64,000 bases of DNA. It comes from Sphingopyxis sp. HIX (GTDB lineage: Bacteria > Pseudomonadota > Alphaproteobacteria > Sphingomonadales > Sphingomonadaceae). The notes beneath the pieces were generated by a model. The model was given only the letters and a program-made list of their open reading frames with translations, did not search any database and was not told where the DNA came from. The stretch spans positions 62,001 to 126,000 of the forward strand of contig NZ_LNSB01000006.1 of assembly GCF_001468285.1 (NCBI RefSeq), given 5' to 3'. Below, in pieces: positions 44,334 through 52,266 of the stretch. Both the position numbers and the translations under genes were made by a program. Positions within the stretch are counted from its first letter, which is position 1. Each line of letters opens with the position of its first letter.

Positions 44334-45239
44334 TCAATCCACCGCCAGATAGCGGCGGACGAGCCGCGCGATCAAGTCAAAGGACCGCGACACCGCAGGG
44401 ATGGTGACGGGCAGGAACAGGAAGCCGTGCGGCAGCCCCGGCAGGCGGCACACCAATGTCTCGACCCCGGCGCGCGCCAGCAGCCCGGCATAGGCCTCGC
44501 CGTCGTCGCGCAGCGGATCCTCGGATGCGGTGAGCACGATCGCGGGGGCCAGCCCGTCGTGGCGCGCGGCATACATCGGCGAAATCAGCGGATGCTCGAA
44601 GGACGTGTCGCCGCAATACATCGACCGGCAGGCCTCGAGGTAATCGCGCGTCAGCCCCGGCACCTCGATTTCGCTCATCGAGGGCAGCGCCATGTCGAGG
44701 TCGGTCGCGGGATGGACGAGCAGCTGGAACAAGGGCTGTGCCTCGCCGCCGTCGCGCAGCCGCAAGGTCAGCGCCGCGGTGAGGTTCGCCCCCGCGCTCT
44801 CGCCGCCGAGTCCGATGCGCGCCGGATCGCAGCCGAGCGCCGCGGCCTCGCGCCGTGCCCAGGCAAAAGCCGTCGTCACATCGTCGAGCCCCGCGGGAAA
44901 GGGATGTTCGGGCGCCAGCCGATAGCCGACTCCGAGCACCGCGCAGCCCGCGCGGTCGGCGATATGGCGGTGCATCGCGTCGTGCGTGTCGAGATCGCCG
45001 AGCATCCAGCCGCCGCCGTGCAGGAACAGCAGCAAGGGCAGCGGCCCCTCGCCCGCCGGGACGTACAGCCGCACCGGCACCCCGTCGGCGTCGAGGTCGC
45101 GCACGTCGGCCAGCTCCACGCCCGGCATCGCGCCCGCGCTCATCGCCATATGCGCGCGGATCATCGGGACGAGCTCGGGGGTCAGCGGCGGCAGCGGCAC
45201 GGGTTCGCCGACGAATGCCGCAATCTCTTTATCAAGCAT
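44334..45239 (-). CDS. HSL-family alpha/beta hydrolase (esterase)
   Basis: A 301-residue esterase: HGGGW (74-78), GESAG with Ser148, YRLAPEHPFPA, then TASEDPLRDDGE for Asp and PGLPHGF for His. ATG 45239 is chosen because GAGGAGAGG lies upstream. Adjacent and upstream of the LacI gene. It is divergent from the MFS transporter, with operator C between them. A third distinct esterase in this locus. Confidence 0.93.
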   Translation of the reverse strand: MLDKEIAAFVGEPVPLPPLTPELVPMIRAHMAMSAGAMPGVELADVRDLDADGVPVRLYVPAGEGPLPLLLFLHGGGWMLGDLDTHDAMHRHIADRAGCAVLGVGYRLAPEHPFPAGLDDVTTAFAWARREAAALGCDPARIGLGGESAGANLTAALTLRLRDGGEAQPLFQLLVHPATDLDMALPSMSEIEVPGLTRDYLEACRSMYCGDTSFEHPLISPMYAARHDGLAPAIVLTASEDPLRDDGEAYAGLLARAGVETLVCRLPGLPHGFLFLPVTIPAVSRSFDLIARLVRRYLAVD

Positions 45240-45259
45240 CGCATTCCTCTCCTCTGGAA

Positions 45260-45273
45260 TGACATCGATATCA
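45260..45273. promoter_or_regulatory. LacI-type operator site C
   Basis: TGACATCGATATCA; the reverse complement TGATATCGATGTCA aligns with sites A and B. It lies between the divergent esterase (start 45239) and MFS transporter (start 45311). Another block, ATGACTT(A/G)CA, also occurs next to both site A and site C. Confidence 0.65.
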
Positions 45274-45310
45274 ATCAAAATGACTTACAAGACAAGAGCA
45301 GGATCGCAAA

Positions 45311-46555
45311 ATGGCCATGACGCAGTGTGACACCCCCGCGGCGACGCCGATACCGGCCGGCGCCGACCCCGCGCGGCGCGGGCTGACCATCGGCGTGTCG
45401 GGGCTCTATCTCGCGCTCTACCTCCACTACGGCTTCTTCACCTTCATCCCGCTCTACCTCAAGAAGACCGGCGCCACCGCGGCCGAGATCGGCGTACTGC
45501 TCGCGATCCCGCTGGTGCTGCGCGTGCTCACCGTCGCGCCGGTCTCGGCCTGGGCGGGGCGCCACGGCCGCGTGCGCGACGGGGTCACCGTCACCGCGCT
45601 CGCCTCGGCGGCGATCATCCTGCTGCTGCTCGGCGAGCCCGAGCACGCCGGGCGCGTCGCGGTCGTCATCGCCTTCTCGATGATGTGGGACCAGATCCCC
45701 GTGCTGACCGACGCCTATGCGGTGATGGCCGTGCGCAGCCACGGCATCGACTTCGGCCGCGTGCGCGTCTGGGGCTCGATCGGCGTCGTCGCGTCGAGCG
45801 CCGCGGCGGGCTGGGTCTTCGGCCTGACCGGGATCGAAGCCCTGCCCTGGCTCGTCGCGCTGATCCTGGTCCTCCCCGCGCTCACCGCGCCGCTGCTTCC
45901 CCCCGACCGCAAGATGGCCCCGCCGGAGCCCGGCCCCGCGGGCAAATGGCGCGACGTGCTCGTCGACCGCAAGCTGATGCTCGCGATGGGCGCGACCGCG
46001 CTGGTGATGGGCAGCCACGGCGTGCTCACCAGCTTCGGCGCGATCCAGTGGGACGCGCAGGGCATTTCGACGGGCACCATCGGCATGCTCCAGGCGCTGG
46101 CGGTCAGCGCCGAGATCCTCGCCTTCTGGTTCGGCACCAAGCTGCTCGGCCAGCGCGACCCGAGCCTGCTGATCTGCATCGCCGCCGCCGCCGCGGTGCT
46201 GCGCTGGGCGGTGATGGCGACCAATCCGGGAATTGAGATCCTCTTCGCGGTGCAATTGCTCCACGGCGTCACCTCGACCGGCGCGATCCTCGGCATGATG
46301 CTCGTGATCGCCACGCGCGTGCCGATGCAGTCGAGCGCCGCGGCGCAGGGGCTCAACGCCGTGCTGCTCGGCGTCGCGCTCGCCGCCGCGACCGCGGGGT
46401 CGGGGCTGCTCTGGTCCTACGGCATCTCGGTCGCCTATCTCGCCATGGCCGGCCTCGCCGCGATCGCCGTCCTGCTCGCCTGGCCCCGCCGCAGCCCCGC
46501 CGAAACGCGCGACGACCCCTTCGAAACCCTGTCCGTATCGGGAGATAAAGCATGA
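45311..46555 (+). CDS. MFS transporter (HcaT/MFS_1-like)
   Basis: A 414-residue inner-membrane transporter with about 12 hydrophobic segments. The charged-patterned MSAxRHSHGIDFGRVRVWGSIG-like segment (VRSHGIDFGRVRVW) after TM4 is typical of the MFS_1-like/3-phenylpropionate permease group. It probably takes up the ester or acid delivered by the TonB receptor. It heads a + operon of transporter, esterase, MaoC-like dehydratase and enoyl-CoA hydratase. Its stop overlaps the esterase start by four bases. Confidence 0.9.
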   Translation: MAMTQCDTPAATPIPAGADPARRGLTIGVSGLYLALYLHYGFFTFIPLYLKKTGATAAEIGVLLAIPLVLRVLTVAPVSAWAGRHGRVRDGVTVTALASAAIILLLLGEPEHAGRVAVVIAFSMMWDQIPVLTDAYAVMAVRSHGIDFGRVRVWGSIGVVASSAAAGWVFGLTGIEALPWLVALILVLPALTAPLLPPDRKMAPPEPGPAGKWRDVLVDRKLMLAMGATALVMGSHGVLTSFGAIQWDAQGISTGTIGMLQALAVSAEILAFWFGTKLLGQRDPSLLICIAAAAAVLRWAVMATNPGIEILFAVQLLHGVTSTGAILGMMLVIATRVPMQSSAAAQGLNAVLLGVALAAATAGSGLLWSYGISVAYLAMAGLAAIAVLLAWPRRSPAETRDDPFETLSVSGDKA

Positions 46556-47562
46556 AGCCTGCCCTGACCCTCGCCCTAGCCGCGCTGATCGCCGCCCCGG
46601 CTGCGGCGCAGACCGCGCCCGCGCCCGAGCGCAATATCCTCACCTGGCCGATGCCCGAGACCGTCAGCCCCGAGGGCCGCGCGATGGCCGCGGCGATGCT
46701 CGCGCAGCCGATGCCGAACCCGATGCCCTCGGTCGAAGTCCAGCGCCAGCTGATCGGCGGCATGCAGGAAGCGATGGGGGCGCAGCTGCAACAGCGCCAC
46801 GGCGTCCGCGTCGAGGCCTCGACCATCGCCGGCGTGCCCGTGCGCATTATCTACCCCAAGGGTGTGACCACCCTCGGCAAGGGGCCCGTGCTGCTCAACC
46901 TCCACGGCGGCGGCTTCCGCGTCGATTCGGGCTCGCTGACCGAGACGATCCCGATCGCCGCGCTGACCGGTGTGCCCGTCGTCGCGGTGCTCTATCGCCT
47001 CGCCCCCGAACATCCCTATCCGGCCGCGCTCGACGACGCGCTCGCCGTCTACCAGGCGCTGGAGAAGGATCGCCCCGCCTCGCAGATCGCGGTCTACGGC
47101 ACCTCGGCCGGCGCGGTGCTCAGCGGCGAACTCGTCGCCAAGCTCACGAGCCTCGAGAAACCCATGCCCGCCGCGCTCGGCTTCTTCTCGGGCAGCGCCG
47201 ATTTGAGCCAAAGCGGCGATTCCGAATCCTGGATGCCCTCGCCCACCGGCGAAAAGACCCTCGCCGAAACCGTCGCGCCCTATGTCGGCAAGACCGCCCC
47301 CACCGACCCGATCCTCTCGCCGCTCCACGGCAATCTCGCGAACTTCCCGCCGACCCTGCTCGTCAGCAGCACGCGCGACGCCTTGCTCAGCGGCACGTCG
47401 ATCTTCGGCCGCGCGCTCGTCGAACAGGGCGTCGATGCGCGGCTCGTCGTCTTCGACGGCCTGCCGCACGCCTTCTGGGCCTATATGGACATCCCCGAGA
47501 GCGGCGAGGCCAACATGCTGATGGCGAAGTTCCTCAAGGACCGGCTCGACACCGGCGATTGA
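46552..47562 (+). CDS. HSL-family esterase with signal peptide (periplasmic)
   Basis: A 336-residue hydrolase beginning with a cleavable signal (PALTLALAALIAAPAAAQ), HGGGF at 118-122, GTSAG with Ser185, STRDAL for Asp and GLPHAFW for His. It resembles the cytoplasmic enzyme encoded at 38927, but the signal sends it to the periplasm, so substrate imported by the receptor could be hydrolysed before crossing the inner membrane. ATGA overlap with the transporter gene. Confidence 0.92.
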   Translation: MKPALTLALAALIAAPAAAQTAPAPERNILTWPMPETVSPEGRAMAAAMLAQPMPNPMPSVEVQRQLIGGMQEAMGAQLQQRHGVRVEASTIAGVPVRIIYPKGVTTLGKGPVLLNLHGGGFRVDSGSLTETIPIAALTGVPVVAVLYRLAPEHPYPAALDDALAVYQALEKDRPASQIAVYGTSAGAVLSGELVAKLTSLEKPMPAALGFFSGSADLSQSGDSESWMPSPTGEKTLAETVAPYVGKTAPTDPILSPLHGNLANFPPTLLVSSTRDALLSGTSIFGRALVEQGVDARLVVFDGLPHAFWAYMDIPESGEANMLMAKFLKDRLDTGD

Positions 47563-47633
47563 TCCCGCCCGCTCTTGGCAGCGTCGCCAAATGCTGCTTT
47601 GGCGGCGGCAACGAAACGGCACGGGAGCAGGCG

Positions 47634-48479
47634 ATGAGTGCATGGGACGCATGGATCGGGCGCAGCATCGAACAGCGCGACCTGCTCACCCCCGCGGCGC
47701 TCGCACGCTTCCGCGCGACGATCGACAGCGACGCGGCGGGCGACGCCGCGGCACAGGCGATCCACTGGTGCCTCTGCCTCCCCGACGCGCCGACAAGGGC
47801 GCTCGGCCCCGACGGCCATCCGCTGCGCCAGGACGACCCCGGCAGCTTCATGCCGCCGATCCCGCTGCCGCGCCGCATGTGGGCCGCGAGCGACATCCGC
47901 TTCCTCGCGCCGATCGCGGCGGGCGCCGCCATCGCACGCACTTCGACCGTCGCCGCGATCAAGGAAAAGACCGGCGGCACCGGCCAGCTCGTCTTCGTCG
48001 AGGTCGAGCATCAGACGCGCGCCGACGACGTCGTCGCGGTGCAGGAACGCCAGACCATCGTCTTCCGTGCGCCCGCCGAGAGCCCCGCGCCCCAGCCCAA
48101 CCCGGCGCCGACCGGCGAGCCCGACCTCTCGGACTGGACCTGGCGCCGCGACGTGCTGCCGACCGAGGCGATGCTGCTGCGCTATTCGGCGCTGACCTTC
48201 AACAGCCACCGCATCCATTACGACCTGCCCTATGCGCGGGACGAGGAGGGCTACCCTGGCCTCGTCGTCCACGGCCCGCTGACCGCGACCCTGCTGCTCG
48301 ACCTCGCGCAGCGCGAACTCGGCGCGAACGCGCTCACCGCCTTCACGATGCGCGCGTTGGCCCCCGCCTTCGTCGGCGAGCCGATCCACCTCGTCGGGCG
48401 CCGAAAGGACGACGGCTGGGAGATGGCCGCCATCGGCCCCGACGGGCGAACCATCATGGCAGCGGAGGCAAAGGCATGA
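47634..48479 (+). CDS. MaoC-like/HTD2-type acyl-CoA dehydratase (mesaconyl-CoA hydratase-like)
   Basis: A 281-residue double hot-dog protein: N-terminal FAS1-type hot-dog, PPIPLPRRMWAASDIRF, and the C-terminal hydratase block NSHRIHYDLPYA...GLVVHGP. It probably hydrates an enoyl-CoA. ATG 47634 is preceded by GGGAG and begins the recognised N-terminus (MSAWDAWIG). It overlaps the enoyl-CoA hydratase start by four bases. Confidence 0.85.
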   Translation: MSAWDAWIGRSIEQRDLLTPAALARFRATIDSDAAGDAAAQAIHWCLCLPDAPTRALGPDGHPLRQDDPGSFMPPIPLPRRMWAASDIRFLAPIAAGAAIARTSTVAAIKEKTGGTGQLVFVEVEHQTRADDVVAVQERQTIVFRAPAESPAPQPNPAPTGEPDLSDWTWRRDVLPTEAMLLRYSALTFNSHRIHYDLPYARDEEGYPGLVVHGPLTATLLLDLAQRELGANALTAFTMRALAPAFVGEPIHLVGRRKDDGWEMAAIGPDGRTIMAAEAKA

Positions 48480-49204
48480 ACGAACTGGTCCTGCGTGCGG
48501 ACGAAGGTGGCATCGCGACGCTGACGCTCAACCGCCCCGACAAGCGCAACGCGCTCAACCTCGCGCTCTGGGCCGAGCTCGACGCGCACGCCGACGCCAT
48601 CGCCGCGGCGGGCGAGGCGATCGGCGTCGTCGTGCTGCGCGCGGGCGGCCCCGCCTTCTGCGCGGGCAACGACCTCAAGGAACGCGGGCTCGAAGCCCCG
48701 CGCAAACATTATCAGGGCTCGATCGTCACCAAGCTCGCCGAGCTGCCGCAGCCTTTGATCGTCGCGGTGCAGGGCGGCTGCTTCACCGGCGGGCTCGAAC
48801 TCGCGCTCGCGGGCGACATCATCGTCGCGGGCGAAAGCGCGCATTTCGCCGACACCCACGGCCAGTTCGGGCTGGTGCCGATCTGGGGTATGAGCCAGCG
48901 CCTGCCCCGCCGCGTCGGCGAAGCGAAAGCCCGCGAGATGAGCTTCACCGGGCTGCCGGTGAGCGGCGCCGAAGCGGCGCGGATCGGCCTCGCCAATCAT
49001 TGCGTGGCGGATAGCGAGCTGGAGGCGGCGGTGCGGAAGCTGGCCGAAGCCATCGCCGCGCAATCGCGGCACAGCGTGTTCGCGTACAAACGGCTCTACC
49101 GCGAACAGGCCGACCTGCCGCTCGCCGCCGGGCTGGCGCACGAGGTATTCGCCAGCGCCGGCGTGGCGCCGGACTTTGCCGAGCGGGTGGCGCGGGGGTT
49201 TTAG
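48476..49204 (+). CDS. Enoyl-CoA hydratase/isomerase family protein
   Basis: A 242-residue crotonase-fold protein: LNRPDKRNALN, the oxyanion segment FCAGNDLKE, and QGGCFTGGLELALAGDIIVA. The canonical second catalytic glutamate position lies in the ADTHGQFGLVP segment, which varies in this family, so the reaction (hydration, isomerisation or hydrolysis) is uncertain. Translationally coupled to the MaoC-like gene. Last gene of the + operon. Confidence 0.9.
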   Translation: MNELVLRADEGGIATLTLNRPDKRNALNLALWAELDAHADAIAAAGEAIGVVVLRAGGPAFCAGNDLKERGLEAPRKHYQGSIVTKLAELPQPLIVAVQGGCFTGGLELALAGDIIVAGESAHFADTHGQFGLVPIWGMSQRLPRRVGEAKAREMSFTGLPVSGAEAARIGLANHCVADSELEAAVRKLAEAIAAQSRHSVFAYKRLYREQADLPLAAGLAHEVFASAGVAPDFAERVARGF

Positions 49205-49208
49205 GAAT

Positions 49209-49354
49209 AATCCTCCCTGCGGCGAAGCCGTGGGGAGGGGGACCGCCGAAGGCGGTGGAGGGGTCGAGGCCACAAGCGTCGGCCCAAAAGGCCACCGCCC
49301 CTCCACCACCCTTCGGGTGGTCCCCCTCCCCATCGCTTCGCGACAGGGAGGATT
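49209..49354. repeat. Palindromic intergenic element, copy 2 of 3
   Basis: Same structure as the copy at 18724: ends AATCCTCCCTG and CAGGGAGGATT, inner hairpins GACCGCCGAAGGCGGT and CCACCCTTCGGGTGG, and CCCCTCC/GGAGGGG blocks. It lies between the convergent ends of the enoyl-CoA hydratase and the MBL enzyme. Confidence 0.85.
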
Positions 49355-49356
49355 AA

Positions 49357-50106
49357 TTACCCGATCGCCTTCCCCTCCGCGACGCTCGCCCACTGCTTCC
49401 CGTCATGCCCGAACAAAATCTGCACCCCAGCCGCGCGCTGGCGCTGCAAAAATTCCATCGTCCTGAGCCCCGCCTCGCGGTCCACCACCGCCTTCTGCAG
49501 CACCATCAGCTCGAGATTGCGCTCGGTATAACAGCAGTCCGCCGCCAGCAGCATTTCGCGCCCGCTCGGCAGCTTGACGATCACGCTCTGGTGCCCAGGC
49601 GTATGCCCATAGGTCGGCACGATCCGAACGCTGCCGTCGCCGAACAGGTCGAGCTCGCCGTCGATCGCCTTCACCGGCTGGCCGGTCGCATAGTCGACCG
49701 CCTCATAGAGCCCGGCCTCCTCGCTCGCCTGCGCCGCCGCCAGCTCGCGCGACTGCACGATCACGCAAGCATTGGGCAGGCTCGCATTCCCCCCGCAATG
49801 GTCGATATGGAGGTGCGAATTGATCACCCAGTCGATGCTGGCGGGATCGACGTCGATGCTCTTCAGCCGCGCCGCGATCTCCTGTCCCTCGAAAAATTGC
49901 AGCCCGAACTTGTTCGGCGGCAGCGCGGTTTCGAGCGTGCGGCGATAGCGCACCCCCATGCCCGTATCGAACAAAGCGCGGCCCTTCGGATGGTCGATCA
50001 GATAGGAAGGCACCGGGCCCTTCAGATAATCGCCCTCCTCGCCCTCGATGAAATAGCCCGGGCGGCACTGGAACCAGCCCGTGTTGAAGGCATAGAGGCG
50101 CAGCAT
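49357..50106 (-). CDS. Metallo-beta-lactamase-fold hydrolase, N-acyl homoserine lactonase family
   Basis: A 249-residue MBL-fold protein with the zinc motif HLHIDH at residues 98-103, GHTPGH for the third histidine, and ADCCYTE with the bridging Asp. This group includes AHL lactonases, but many members hydrolyse other lactones or thioesters. ATG 50106 has an AAGGTGA upstream; a GTG at 50115, overlapping the hydratase stop, is an alternative. In operon with an enoyl-CoA hydratase and an SDR, it may open a lactone formed in catabolism rather than quench signals. Confidence 0.87.
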   Translation of the reverse strand: MLRLYAFNTGWFQCRPGYFIEGEEGDYLKGPVPSYLIDHPKGRALFDTGMGVRYRRTLETALPPNKFGLQFFEGQEIAARLKSIDVDPASIDWVINSHLHIDHCGGNASLPNACVIVQSRELAAAQASEEAGLYEAVDYATGQPVKAIDGELDLFGDGSVRIVPTYGHTPGHQSVIVKLPSGREMLLAADCCYTERNLELMVLQKAVVDREAGLRTMEFLQRQRAAGVQILFGHDGKQWASVAEGKAIG

Positions 50107-50111
50107 ATCGG

Positions 50112-50903
50112 TCACCTTTCGCGATATTCCGGCGCGCGCTTGCCGAGGAAAGCGGCGAGCGCTTCCTGATGATCCTCGGTCGCCGAGAGGATCACCTGCT
50201 GCCGGTCCTCGATCGCCATCGCCGCGTCGAGGCTCTGCGCGTCGATGTTGAGGTTCAGCGCCTGCTTCGACAGCCGCAGCCCCCAGGGCGCGGTCGCCAG
50301 CATCTCGTCGGCGAGCGCCAAGCCGCGATCCAGCAACGCCTCCTCCGCGACGATCTCGCTGATCAGCCCTGCGCTGAGGGCCCGCTCGGCGTCGATGAAA
50401 CGCCCGGTCAGGATCATCTCCGACGCGAGGCTCGCGCCGACCAGCCGCGGCAGGAAATAGCTCGACGCCATGTCGCAGCCGCCGAGCCCGATGCGGATAT
50501 AGGCGGCGTTGCAGCGAAAGCCCGGCGTCCCGTAGCGCACGTCGGAGGCGAGCAGCAGCGACAGTCCGCCGCCCGCCGCGGCGCCATGGCCCAGCGCGAT
50601 GATCGGCTGCGGACAGGCGCGCATCTTGCGATAGATATTGCCGATGCTCGTCTGGGTGCGCAGCGTCCGCAGCACCGCGGTCTCGTCGCTCGACCGGTCC
50701 TCCTGGATGTCGAGCCCGGCGCAGAAACCCCGCCCCGCGCCGCGCAGGATCACGACGCGCACATCCTTGCGATCGGCCAGCCCGCCGAAATAGGCGTTGA
50801 GTTCGTCGACCAGCCCCTCGCTCAGCGCATTCAGCCGCTCGGGCCGGTTGAGCGTCGCGATCTCGACCGCACCCCGCGTCTCGACCAGCAGCTCGCCGCT
50901 CAC
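50112..50903 (-). CDS. Enoyl-CoA hydratase/isomerase family protein
   Basis: A 263-residue crotonase: LNRPERLNALS, FCAGLDIQEDRS, and GHGAAAGGGLSLLLASDVR. The start is a GTG at 50903 overlapping the SDR stop (GTGA). The ECH paralogue at 48476 is only distantly similar. It probably acts on the product of the SDR encoded ahead of it, or supplies its substrate. Confidence 0.9.
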   Translation of the reverse strand: MSGELLVETRGAVEIATLNRPERLNALSEGLVDELNAYFGGLADRKDVRVVILRGAGRGFCAGLDIQEDRSSDETAVLRTLRTQTSIGNIYRKMRACPQPIIALGHGAAAGGGLSLLLASDVRYGTPGFRCNAAYIRIGLGGCDMASSYFLPRLVGASLASEMILTGRFIDAERALSAGLISEIVAEEALLDRGLALADEMLATAPWGLRLSKQALNLNIDAQSLDAAMAIEDRQQVILSATEDHQEALAAFLGKRAPEYRER

Positions 50904-51676
50904 AGCGTCTGCCCGTCGTCGATCGTGAACACGCTGCCGGTGATCCCCTGCGCGGCGTCCGAGCAGAGCAAAAGCAGCGGCGCGTGCAGATCGCTCGGCG
51001 GGCGCATCCGCTGGCGCGGGAAGCTCTTGACCATCGCGCCGCCGACGTCGCTTTCGAACAGCACCGCGGTCATCTCCGATTCGAAATAGCCCGGCTGGAT
51101 CACATTGACGCTGATCCCGCGCCGCGCCCATTCGCGCGCCAGCGCCTTGCCCAGGTGGCGCACCGCCGCCTTGGTCGCGCCATAGACCGAGGTCGCGGGG
51201 AAGACCTTGTCGGCGGTGATCGACCCGATCAGCACGATGCGCCCATGCTGCTTCTCGCGCGCGCCATCCTTGTCGAGCCGCTTGGCGCCCTCGGTCGCGG
51301 TCAGGAAGACGCCGCGGACATTGGCCGCGTGGAGGAAATCGACCTCGTCGACGCTGAGCCCTAGCGCCATCTTCTCGGTCGCGACCCCGGCGTTGGCGAC
51401 GATCGTGTCGACGGTGCCGAAGGCGGCCTCGGCGGCGTCATACGCCGCTTTCGTGGAGGCCTCGTCGGTGACGTCCATGCTCACCGCGATCGCCTGCCCG
51501 CCCGCGGCCTCGATCTCCGCCACTTGCTCGGCCAGCTTGTCGGCGCGGCGCGCCGCGAGCACGACCTTCGCCCCCGCCGCCGCGAGCGCCTTGGCGAAGC
51601 CTGCGCCGAGCCCCGACGAGGCCCCGGTGACGAGCGCGACGCGCCCCGTCAGATCGAACCTGGGTTGCTCCGCCAT
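50900..51676 (-). CDS. Short-chain dehydrogenase/reductase
   Basis: A 258-residue classical SDR: TGASSGLG at 17-24, NAG at 95-97, catalytic Ser152, Tyr165 and Lys169 (YGATK), and NVIQPGYF. It probably is a 3-hydroxyacyl-CoA or alcohol dehydrogenase. First gene of the three-gene operon; a 16-base palindrome 43 bases upstream of the start is a likely regulator site. Confidence 0.92.
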   Translation of the reverse strand: MAEQPRFDLTGRVALVTGASSGLGAGFAKALAAAGAKVVLAARRADKLAEQVAEIEAAGGQAIAVSMDVTDEASTKAAYDAAEAAFGTVDTIVANAGVATEKMALGLSVDEVDFLHAANVRGVFLTATEGAKRLDKDGAREKQHGRIVLIGSITADKVFPATSVYGATKAAVRHLGKALAREWARRGISVNVIQPGYFESEMTAVLFESDVGGAMVKSFPRQRMRPPSDLHAPLLLLCSDAAQGITGSVFTIDDGQTL

Positions 51677-51718
51677 CGTCTCTCCCTTTCCTGTACGTCG
51701 CGCCTGCCTTGGCGGCGA

Positions 51719-51734
51719 TTGACGTTTACGTCAA
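51719..51734. promoter_or_regulatory. Perfect palindrome TTGACGT-TT-ACGTCAA, candidate operator
   Basis: Seven-base arms with a two-base spacer, 43 bases upstream of the SDR start. The sequence resembles sites of regulators of acyl-CoA and branched-chain amino-acid catabolism (LiuR-like, from memory). It would fit control of the SDR-hydratase-MBL operon. The regulator is not in this window. Confidence 0.6.
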
Positions 51735-51940
51735 CCTGTCAAGCCGCGCACGGGGGCCAGATCGTCGAAGGAGAACAAAAGGGGGTTGACGCTGCGATTT
51801 TGTTCTTCTAATGTTCCACTCGTGCACACACAACCTCATCCCCCGTCGCGGCTGCCGAGCGCGGCGGACGGGGGATAAAGGGTTGGCTCCCGATATTCTT
51901 GCAGACGAGCCTGTCCGGTTTCGGGCGGTTGCTGCCGCTA

Positions 51941-52088
51941 AGATCCTCCCCACGCGCAGCGATGGGGAGGTGGCAGCCCGCAGGGCTGACGGAGGGGTTG
52001 GCAACGTCAAAGGTCAGCGCTGCGCCGCAACCCCTCCACCACCGCTTCGCGGCGGTCCCCCTCCCCATCGCTTCGCGTGGGGAGGATC
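51941..52088. repeat. Palindromic intergenic element, copy 3 of 3
   Basis: Ends ATCCTCCCC and GGGGAGGAT with inner CCCTCCACC, GGCAGCCCGCAGGGCTG and CCGCTTCGCGG hairpins. Unlike the other two copies it sits in a divergent, promoter-containing region, about 180 bases upstream of the antiporter gene. Confidence 0.85.
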
Positions 52089-52266
52089 TTTGGGGCAGCT
52101 CCCCACCCCAAAGCCGCCGCCGCATGCCTCGGGTTTGCAAAATGGGCCGCCCCCTCCCCGAACATTGATCGTCAGCCGAAACGACGCCAAGATGCCGGCG
52201 GCTTTGGCAGCAAGGGGGTGCATCATGACGGCATCGCACGGGCTTTCGCAGGACCGGACCTGAACC

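Larger units (their letters stand above)
51677..52266. other. Gene-free divergent region between SDR and Na+/H+ antiporter
   Basis: Holds the palindrome at 51719-51734, the palindromic repeat copy 3 at 51941-52088 and nothing else I can support. A TTGACG followed by TCTAAT near 51785-51812 could be a promoter for the antiporter but is far upstream of it. Confidence 0.55.

Noticed and set aside
43293..45320. 675-codon plus-strand frame over the LacI and esterase genes
   Set aside because: Shadow of two minus-strand genes that carry clear HTH and GESAG motifs.
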